Of a DNA stretch of 64,000 bases, positions 57,192 through 64,000 are shown in pieces. The stretch lies in assembly GCF_000802305.1 (NCBI RefSeq), contig NZ_JTDK01000006.1, positions 248,001-312,000 of the forward strand. Direction: 5' to 3'. The stretch comes from Microbacterium mangrovi. GTDB taxonomy: Bacteria; Actinomycetota; Actinomycetes; Actinomycetales; Microbacteriaceae. The notes below the pieces were generated by a model. It did no database searches and was not told where the DNA came from. It worked only from the letters and a program-made list of their open reading frames with translations. Position 1 is the stretch's first letter, and each line of letters starts with the position of its first letter. Made by a program: the position numbers and the translations under genes.

Positions 57192-58631
57192 ATGCCCACC
57201 ACTCACACCCCCCGGGCGGCGTTCACCGCGATCGCGATCAGCGTCGCCTCGCTCGCCCTGCTGCAGAACCTCGTCATCCCCGTCATCCCCCTCATCGCCT
57301 CCGACTACGGAGTGACCGCCGACGCCGCGTCCTGGACGATCACCGCCTGGCTGATCGCGGCCGCGGTCGCCACTCCCCTGCTCGGGCGCATCGGCGACCT
57401 CCGCGGACGCCGGAGCACCTTCCTCGGCGTGCTCGGAGTCGTCGCCGTCGGCGACATCGTCGCGTCCTTCGCCCCGAATCTTCCCGTGCTCATCGTCGGA
57501 CGCGTGCTCCAGGGCGTCGGCGGCGCCCTCTTCCCGCTCGCATTCGGCCTGCTGCGCGACGTCATGCCCCGCGAACGCCTCACCGGCGCCATCGGCGCCA
57601 CCAGCGCGATCATCGGCATCGGGGGCGCGGCCGGAAGCGTCCTGGCGGGCCCCCTCGCCGAACTCCTCGGCTGGCAAGGCATCTTCGCCGTCCCGTTCGT
57701 CGCCGCCGTCGCCGGAATCCTGCTGACGGTCATGCTGGTGCCCGCGGTCGGGATCCGCGCGCACGGGAAGGTCAACGTCCTGTCCGCCCTCCTGCTGTCC
57801 GGATGGCTCATCGCCCTTCTCGTCCCGCTGAGCTCCGGCGCCCGCTGGGGCTGGGGCTCCCCCCTGACGATCGGGCTCTTCGTGCTGGCGGCGGTGCTGA
57901 TCGTGGCATGGGCCATCGCCGAACTGCGCTCGGCCGAGCCCCTGGTGGACCTGCGCCTCATGGCGGCCCGGGCCATCTGGCCGGTGAACGCGGCGGCGCT
58001 GCTCATCGGCGCGGCGGCCTTCGGGTTCTGGGGCTACCTGCCGCAGTTCCTGGAGACCCCGCTCGCCTCGGGCTGGGGGCTCGGTCTCGACGTGCAGGCG
58101 GCCGGCCTCGCGCTCCTGCCGCTGCTGGTCGGCATGTCCAGCGTCGGCTTCGCGACCGGGGCGATCGCCCGGATCATCCCGCTCCGGGTGATGATGGCGC
58201 TCGGCGCGCTGTTCATGGCGGGCGGCGTCACCTTCGCCGTCGTGGAGCACCGCGCCATCTGGGAGCTCGCCGTCGCCGGCGGCGTCTTCGGGCTCGGCAT
58301 CGGCCTGGCATACGCCTCGGCGGCCAGCATCATCGTCGAGACCGTGCCGGCCGACCGCACGGGCATCGCGACCGGCGTCAACGCCAACCTCCGCACGATC
58401 GGCTCGGCAATCGGCTCCGCCTTCACCACCGCGGTCGTGTTCGGTTCCGTGAATCCCGGCGGTGCGCCCGCCCAGAGCGGTTACGCCGTCGCCTGGCTGA
58501 CCCTCGCCGCCGCGGCCGTCGTGGCCGCGGTCATCGTGCTCGCGGTGCGACCCCCGCGGCGCACCGGAGCGCCGGTGCCGCTCGCACCGACCGCGGACCG
58601 GCCCGAGGAGCAGCTTCTCGACGCCGCATGA
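57192..58631 (+). CDS. MFS multidrug efflux transporter
   Basis: 479-residue major facilitator of the drug:H+ antiporter type, with many helices (about 13-14). Motif A is GRIGDLRGRRSTFLGVLG after helix 2, and the motif C-like segment GIGGAAGSVLAGPLAELLGW lies in helix 5. Controlled by the divergent TetR, so probably inducible by its drug or metabolite substrate, which cannot be named. AAGG ribosome-binding site before the ATG. Confidence 0.9.
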   Translation: MPTTHTPRAAFTAIAISVASLALLQNLVIPVIPLIASDYGVTADAASWTITAWLIAAAVATPLLGRIGDLRGRRSTFLGVLGVVAVGDIVASFAPNLPVLIVGRVLQGVGGALFPLAFGLLRDVMPRERLTGAIGATSAIIGIGGAAGSVLAGPLAELLGWQGIFAVPFVAAVAGILLTVMLVPAVGIRAHGKVNVLSALLLSGWLIALLVPLSSGARWGWGSPLTIGLFVLAAVLIVAWAIAELRSAEPLVDLRLMAARAIWPVNAAALLIGAAAFGFWGYLPQFLETPLASGWGLGLDVQAAGLALLPLLVGMSSVGFATGAIARIIPLRVMMALGALFMAGGVTFAVVEHRAIWELAVAGGVFGLGIGLAYASAASIIVETVPADRTGIATGVNANLRTIGSAIGSAFTTAVVFGSVNPGGAPAQSGYAVAWLTLAAAAVVAAVIVLAVRPPRRTGAPVPLAPTADRPEEQLLDAA

Positions 58632-58646
58632 CGATGACGCAGAGAA

Positions 58647-58680
58647 CGACGGGCCGGAGGATCGCTCCTCCGGCCCGTCG
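58647..58680. terminator. Bidirectional terminator between MFS and dimethylargininase genes
   Basis: Perfect 14-base stem (58647-58660 with 58667-58680), loop ATCGCT, between convergent genes. Confidence 0.75.
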
Positions 58681-58692
58681 CGCTCGTCGCGG

Positions 58693-59454
58693 TCAGTCGC
58701 GCACGCGAACCGACAGGCAGGTGACGCAGCCTTCGAGCTTCTCGAACTCGGAGATCGGCGTGGTGATGACCTCGAGCCCGCGCCCACGATAGAGCTCCGC
58801 GGTCTGCGGAGCGTCCGAGGACATCAGCACCGTGTTCTCATCCAGGACCACCACGGCGGTGCCGTGCTCCTCGGGCACGGCCAGGAAGTCGGGGTACACG
58901 TCGGGGTCGTCCACGAGCGGCTCGAAGCCCACGACGGTGCCGTCCGGAAGGGCCGTGACGCCGGACTTGAGGTGCAGCACCTTCGTCACCGGGACGGCCA
59001 CCACGTTCCAGCCGCGCGGCGCGAGATGCGCCCGCAGCTGCTCGATCCCCTCGGGGTTCGTGCGCAGGGTCTGACCGACGTACACGGTGCGCCCGACCTT
59101 CAGCACGTCACCGCCGTCCAGGGTGCCCGGCGCCTCGATGCGGAGGGCGGGGATGCCGGCCGCGGCGACGGTCTCCGCGGCGCTCACGGTCTCCCCTCGG
59201 CGCGAGTCCGCGCCCGGCCGGGTGATCACGGCGACATCCCCGAACATCACGACGGCGTCCTCGACGAACACGCCGTCCGCGTGCTCGTCGGCGGCCTCGA
59301 TCTCGATGACCTCCCACCCGCGGGACCGGTAGACGTCCACGTAGGAGCGCCACTGCGAGAGCGCGAGGTCGGGGTCGACGGGGACGCGCTCGATGTGGGT
59401 CAGCTCGCCCTCGGCGAGACGCGGCGACGGACGACGGACGAGAAGACGTGACAT
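58693..59454 (-). CDS. ddaH: Dimethylarginine dimethylaminohydrolase (dimethylargininase)
   Basis: 253-residue guanidine-modifying enzyme of the pentein fold: VEDAVVMFGDVAVITRPGADSRRGE, catalytic histidine in VLHLKSGVTALPDG and the nucleophilic cysteine near the C-terminus in LEGCVTCLSVRV. Would hydrolyse methylated arginines to citrulline. Related arginine deiminase-like activities are possible. Stand-alone gene; start ATG 59454. Confidence 0.87.
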   Translation of the reverse strand: MSRLLVRRPSPRLAEGELTHIERVPVDPDLALSQWRSYVDVYRSRGWEVIEIEAADEHADGVFVEDAVVMFGDVAVITRPGADSRRGETVSAAETVAAAGIPALRIEAPGTLDGGDVLKVGRTVYVGQTLRTNPEGIEQLRAHLAPRGWNVVAVPVTKVLHLKSGVTALPDGTVVGFEPLVDDPDVYPDFLAVPEEHGTAVVVLDENTVLMSSDAPQTAELYRGRGLEVITTPISEFEKLEGCVTCLSVRVRD

Positions 59455-59489
59455 GGCTTCATTCTCCCAGACCGGGAGCGCGCGCCCGA

Positions 59490-60095
59490 TCAGGGTCGCT
59501 TCATCCCGAACCGCGCATCCGCGGTGATCTCGAAGTAGTCGACGGGTCCGCCGCCGCGCAGGATGGGATGCGTCGCGACCGTGCTGTAGGCGCCCTCGAC
59601 GAGGGCGTCCTCGCTGATGTGCACCATGACCACCTCGCCGAGTGTCAGCCAGCCCTTGGTGGCGGCCCCGCTCACGTCGTTGAGATTGATCTGCTGCGTC
59701 ACCCGGCACTCGAAGGAGACCGGGCTCCCCTCGACCCGGGGCGGGGCGACGAGCACCGAGGGGACGCCGTCGAGGCCGGCCAGCGCGAACTCGTCGACGT
59801 CGGCGGGAACCTCGGCCGAACTCGCGTTCATCGGCGCGGCCAGGGGACGCGTCGCGAGGTTCCAGACGAACTCCCCCGTCTGACGCGCGTTCTCGGCGGA
59901 GTCCTTCCAGCGGGTGCTCGTGAAGCCCACGATGGGCGGCCGGTAGCTGTACAGGTTGAAGAAGCTGTACGGGGCGAGGTTGCGCACCCCGGCGGTCGAG
60001 ACCGTCGAGATCCAGCCGATGGGCCGCGGCGCGACGATCGAGTTCAGCGGATCGTGCGCGAGCCCATGGCCGTGCCGGGGCTCATACGAGTGCAC
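59490..60095 (-). CDS. Flavin reductase-like FMN-binding protein
   Basis: 201 residues of the FMN-binding split-barrel (DIM6/NTAB) flavin reductase family: IVAPRPIGWISTVSTAGVRNLAPYSFFN near the N-terminus and FECRVTQQ/GEVVMVHI later. Binds FMN and probably supplies reduced flavin to an unknown oxygenase. GTG start 3 bases after the gltA stop, so cotranscribed with citrate synthase. Confidence 0.87.
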   Translation of the reverse strand: MHSYEPRHGHGLAHDPLNSIVAPRPIGWISTVSTAGVRNLAPYSFFNLYSYRPPIVGFTSTRWKDSAENARQTGEFVWNLATRPLAAPMNASSAEVPADVDEFALAGLDGVPSVLVAPPRVEGSPVSFECRVTQQINLNDVSGAATKGWLTLGEVVMVHISEDALVEGAYSTVATHPILRGGGPVDYFEITADARFGMKRP

Positions 60096-60098
60096 GGG

Positions 60099-61397
<1,299 letters not shown>

Positions 61398-61464
61398 GGC
61401 GCCTCCTTGCGGATGGGGGTGGCTGACGGAATGCGATCTCCGGCGTCACCGGGGTCGCCGTTCC

Positions 61465-61470
61465 AGCCTA
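61465..61470 (-). promoter_or_regulatory. -10 box of gltA
   Basis: TAGGCT on the minus strand in the 106-base gap between dapC and gltA; leader of about 60 bases. Confidence 0.4.
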
Positions 61471-61503
61471 GCGGCGTTGCGAAGCCCCTCCGGACACTGG
61501 GCG

Positions 61504-62610
61504 TCAGAGCGACTGAAGGCGGGCGGCCGCGGCGGCGATCCGCTCGTCCGGCGCGGTCAGTGCGAATCGAACGTGCTGGCCGAACCCGGCACCGTAGAAA
61601 TGACCGGGCCCGGCGAGGATCCCGGCGTCGGCCAGCCGGTCCAGACTCTCCCACGCGTCCCGCCCCTCGGTCGCCCACAGGTACAGCCCGGCCTCGCTGG
61701 AATCCACCCGGAAGCCTGCCGCCTCGACCGCGGGCTTGAGCAGGTCCCGTCGCGCCCGGTAGCGCTCCTTCTGCACTGCGACATCCGCGTCATCCTGCAG
61801 GGCTGCGACCATCGCGTGCTGCACCGGCGCCGGGACCATGAGCCCGAGATGCTTGCGGGCGGTGAGCAGCCGACCGACGATCTGCGCATCTCCGGCGAGG
61901 AACGCCGCGCGGTAGCCCGCCAGGTTCGACTGCTTGCTCAGCGAGTAGACCGACAGGATGCCGGACGCCGTCGGATCGGTCACGCGCGGGTCCAGCACCG
62001 AGGGGATCGGCTCGGTGTCCCAGGGCGAATCCCAGCCCAGTTCGGCGTAGCACTCGTCGCCCGCGAGCACGGCTCCGAGCTCCCGCGCCCTCGCCGCAGC
62101 CGATGCCAGGGATCGGGCATCCCACACCCGCCCGTCGGGGTTTCCCGGGCTGTTCACCCAGATCAGGCGCGCACCCTCCGGCCACTGGGCGGGATCGTCC
62201 GCGGCGACCGCGGTCGCGCCGACGAGGGCTGCGCCGACCGCGTAGGTCGGATAAGCGGCACGCGGATGCACGACGACGTCGCCGGGCCCGAGCCCGAGCA
62301 GCAGCGGAAGCAGCGCCACGAGCTCCTTGGAGCCGACCGTGGGGAGAACCTGTGCAGTGCTGAGACCCACGACGCCCCGCCGGCGCGCGTACCAGTCGAC
62401 GATGGCCTCGCGCAGCGCCGGCGTGCCGACCGTCTGCGGATACGCGTGCGCATCGGTTGCGGACGCGAGTGCGTCGCGGACCCGCTGCGGGGTCTCATCG
62501 ACGGGCGAGCCGACCGAGAGGTCGACGATTCCGTCCGGGTGCCGTCGGGCCCGCTCCGCGTACGGGGCGACCGCGTCCCAGGGGTACTCGGCGAGGTCGG
62601 CGACCCCCAC
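61504..62610 (-). CDS. dapC: Succinyldiaminopimelate aminotransferase (DapC)
   Basis: PLP-dependent class I aminotransferase, 368 residues: NSPGNPDGRV, the PLP lysine in SLSKQSNLAGYRAAF and the C-terminal HVRFALTAPDERI arginine. The fdxA-dapC order is the actinobacterial hallmark of DapC. Together with dapD and dapE it completes most of the succinylase lysine/DAP route within this window. GTG start, one base after the fdxA stop. Confidence 0.92.
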   Translation of the reverse strand: MGVADLAEYPWDAVAPYAERARRHPDGIVDLSVGSPVDETPQRVRDALASATDAHAYPQTVGTPALREAIVDWYARRRGVVGLSTAQVLPTVGSKELVALLPLLLGLGPGDVVVHPRAAYPTYAVGAALVGATAVAADDPAQWPEGARLIWVNSPGNPDGRVWDARSLASAAARARELGAVLAGDECYAELGWDSPWDTEPIPSVLDPRVTDPTASGILSVYSLSKQSNLAGYRAAFLAGDAQIVGRLLTARKHLGLMVPAPVQHAMVAALQDDADVAVQKERYRARRDLLKPAVEAAGFRVDSSEAGLYLWATEGRDAWESLDRLADAGILAGPGHFYGAGFGQHVRFALTAPDERIAAAAARLQSL

Positions 62611-62611
62611 G

Positions 62612-62932
62612 TCAGTGGTCCTGCGGCGGCAGAGCCTCGATGATCGGGTGGTCCTTGTGGATCACGCCCACCTTGGCGGCCCCACCCGGCGACCCGAGGT
62701 CGTCGAAGAACTCCACGTTGGCCTTGTAGTAGTCCTGCCACTCGTCGGGCAGGTCGTCTTCGTAGTAGATCGCCTCGACCGGGCACACGGGCTCGCAGGC
62801 GCCGCAGTCGACGCACTCGTCCGGGTGGATGTAGAGCGAGCGTTCGCCCTCGTAGATGCAGTCCACCGGGCATTCGTCGATGCAGGCGCGGTCTTTGACA
62901 TCCACACAGGGCAAGGCGATCACATAAGTCAC
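62612..62932 (-). CDS. fdxA: 7Fe ferredoxin
   Basis: 106 residues with a [3Fe-4S]/[4Fe-4S] pattern: [21 protein letters not shown] and [19 protein letters not shown], followed by an acidic C-terminal tail. Electron carrier. GTG start 6 bases after a TAGACT box (leaderless). Confidence 0.97.
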   Translation of the reverse strand: MTYVIALPCVDVKDRACIDECPVDCIYEGERSLYIHPDECVDCGACEPVCPVEAIYYEDDLPDEWQDYYKANVEFFDDLGSPGGAAKVGVIHKDHPIIEALPPQDH

Positions 62933-62938
62933 GGACCC

Positions 62939-62944
62939 AGTCTA
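62939..62944 (-). promoter_or_regulatory. Leaderless -10 box of fdxA
   Basis: TAGACT on the minus strand, then GGGTCC and the GTG start codon. Confidence 0.55.
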
Positions 62945-63334
62945 GTTCGCGGCGTCGGCCCGGTGACGTTTCGTGTCGGGCCAGAGGACGGCCGCCAGCA
63001 CGAGCGCGAACGCGCAGACGAACCACACGATGCCGAGGTTGATCCCGGCGATGGCGTCCGTCGTACCGCTCGGCACGATCACCGAACCGCCCGGCCCTTC
63101 CTGCGCGAAGACGGCGGTCGCCAGCAGCAGGCCGGCCCCGCACGCGAGCGTCGCCCAGCGGTCGTCGATGAGCAGGCGCACGGCGAGCAGCATCGCCGCG
63201 GCCCCGATGATCGCGATGGCAAGGCCGACCGGCCACCCGCCGAGGCGGTAGCCGTGCGTGATGGTGGCCGCGGTGCCGTACACCGCGCCGATGACGAGAG
63301 CCATGAACCAGCCGAGGATGCGGGACAGCGTCAC
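62942..63334 (-). CDS. Four-helix integral membrane protein
   Basis: 130 residues with four hydrophobic helices (ILGWFMALVIGAVYGTAATI; VGLAIAIIGAAAMLLAVRLLI; ATLACGAGLLLATAVFA; GIVWFVCAFALVLAAVL). Family not assigned. The GTG at 63334 is preferred to an in-frame ATG at 63352 because a TAGACT box ends exactly 7 bases before the GTG; the 3' end overlaps the fdxA promoter. Confidence 0.72.
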   Translation of the reverse strand: MTLSRILGWFMALVIGAVYGTAATITHGYRLGGWPVGLAIAIIGAAAMLLAVRLLIDDRWATLACGAGLLLATAVFAQEGPGGSVIVPSGTTDAIAGINLGIVWFVCAFALVLAAVLWPDTKRHRADAAN

Positions 63335-63341
63335 GCCTTTC

Positions 63342-63347
63342 AGTCTA
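63342..63347 (-). promoter_or_regulatory. Leaderless -10 box of the four-helix membrane protein gene
   Basis: TAGACT on the minus strand with a 7-base gap to the GTG. It lies inside the longer reading frame, arguing against the upstream ATG. Confidence 0.5.
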
Positions 63348-63357
63348 AGCATCCCTC

Positions 63358-63672
63358 TCAGGCGGCCCAGCCGAGCATTCGCAGGAGGGCGGCGACGAGG
63401 GCCGCCGCGATGACGACGACGAGGAACGGCGCCCGGATCATCAGCAGTCCGGCCGCCACGAGCACGGCCGGCACGCGGGCATCCACGACGATCGCCTGCC
63501 CGGCACCGAGAGTCTGAACGGCCACCAGCGCGGCCAGGAGGGCGACCGTGAGCTGGTCGGTGATCCGAGCGGTGCGCGGGGCCTCGATGAGGCGCGCGGG
63601 CACGAGGTATCCGATCGCCTTCAGTGCGACACAGACGATGGATGCCAGCAGCACCGCGTTCCAGAGCGTCAC
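63358..63672 (-). CDS. azlD: AzlD-family branched-chain amino-acid exporter subunit
   Basis: 104-residue membrane protein with three to four helices (LWNAVLLASIVCVALKAIGYLVP at the N-terminus). AzlD pairs with AzlC to export branched-chain amino acids (BrnFE in Corynebacterium). GTG start overlaps the azlC stop (GTGA). Confidence 0.9.
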   Translation of the reverse strand: MTLWNAVLLASIVCVALKAIGYLVPARLIEAPRTARITDQLTVALLAALVAVQTLGAGQAIVVDARVPAVLVAAGLLMIRAPFLVVVIAAALVAALLRMLGWAA

Positions 63673-64000
63673 GGCAGTCCCTCCCTCTCCGGGACGTCGT
63701 CGGGCTCGGGCGGCGGCGTGTCGGCCGCGCCGAGCCAGTTGAACCATCCGACCACGATCGCCACGACCGCCGCGATGAGCACCGGAAGACCGGGCATCAG
63801 CACGGGAGTGAGGGCGGTCGCGACCACCGCGGCCGCGATGCCGACCGCGATCGCCTGCCGGCGGCGCAGGCGCGGCCACAGGAGCGCCAGGAAGGCGGCC
63901 GCCGCCGCGGCATCCAGCCCGTACTTCTTCGGGTCTCCCAGGACGTCGCCGAGAAGGCCTCCGGCGAGGGTCGTCAGGTTCCAGCCCACGTAGATGCCGA
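63669..64000 (-). CDS. azlC: AzlC-family branched-chain amino-acid permease (partial)
   Basis: C-terminal part of AzlC; the 5' end lies beyond the window. The visible region reads GWNLTTLAGGLLGDVLGDPKK, then AAAFLALLWPRL and further hydrophobic helices, ending in an acidic tail. The frame continues upstream of the GTG at 63989 (codons for Gly-Ile-Tyr), so that GTG is internal. Confidence 0.85.
   Translation of the reverse strand, partial: GIYVGWNLTTLAGGLLGDVLGDPKKYGLDAAAAAAFLALLWPRLRRRQAIAVGIAAAVVATALTPVLMPGLPVLIAAVVAIVVGWFNWLGAADTPPPEPDDVPEREGLP

Overview
The window is GC-rich, densely packed and chromosomal. Genes overlap by ATGA, GTGA or TGATG junctions, many start with GTG, and -10 boxes of the TAGACT/TACACT/TACGCT type recur. 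Gene content and order (pyrR-pyrB-pyrC-carA-carB-pyrF-gmk-rpoZ-metK-priA; alaS-ruvX-mltG-aroE-aroC-aroK-aroB; aroQ-efp-nusB; tatB-mrp; fdxA-dapC) are those of an actinobacterium, most likely Microbacteriaceae. A NamH-like UDP-MurNAc hydroxylase (N-glycolylated muramic acid is a chemotaxonomic mark of the genus) favours Microbacterium. The genus is an inference from content, not from a search. No rRNA, tRNA, IS element, prophage or CRISPR array was seen, and no stretch above 300 bases lacks a gene.

Layout. 1-13.2 kb: one long minus-strand operon for pyrimidine synthesis running into gmk (here a fusion of an mIHF-type DNA-binding domain and guanylate kinase), rpoZ, metK and a helicase-degenerate priA; a candidate PyrR-binding loop lies in the pyrR leader. 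13.3-16.3 kb: DoxX-like protein, DUF5995 protein and NamH. 16.4-21.3 kb: SNF2/SWIM helicase, nusB, efp, aroQ. 21.4-26.2 kb: a divergent shikimate/quinate catabolic module (QuiC-type 3-dehydroshikimate dehydratase; TetR regulator; QsuD-type NAD-dependent dehydrogenase; MHS-family transporter) with two matching TetR operators. 26.3-35.5 kb: the biosynthetic aro operon (aroE-aroC-aroK-aroB) downstream of alaS-ruvX-mltG. 35.5-46 kb: rpsD, rarA, DUF3107, ferritin-like protein, DEAD-box helicase, PHP phosphoesterase, EEP-family membrane protein, pepP and a gamma-glutamyltransferase. 46-51.8 kb: hydrolase, general-stress membrane protein, soluble MgtE_N/CBS protein, DUF1003, Mrp, TatB, O-methyltransferase, DUF3117. 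51.8-64 kb: tandem PIG-V-like mannosyltransferases, dapE/dapD divergent pair, TetR-MFS efflux pair, dimethylargininase, flavin reductase, gltA, dapC-fdxA, a membrane protein and azlD/azlC (azlC runs off the window).

The most interesting region is 20.9-29.7 kb. The ancestral actinobacterial aroC-aroK-aroB-aroQ-efp-nusB block appears split by a catabolic module that runs the same intermediates in the opposite direction (shikimate/quinate to protocatechuate). The single aroQ in the window sits directly behind the catabolic dehydratase but has its own leaderless promoter inside an inverted repeat, so it could serve both directions. A second general theme is leaderless initiation: at least fourteen genes have a -10-like hexamer ending 6-7 bases before the start codon.
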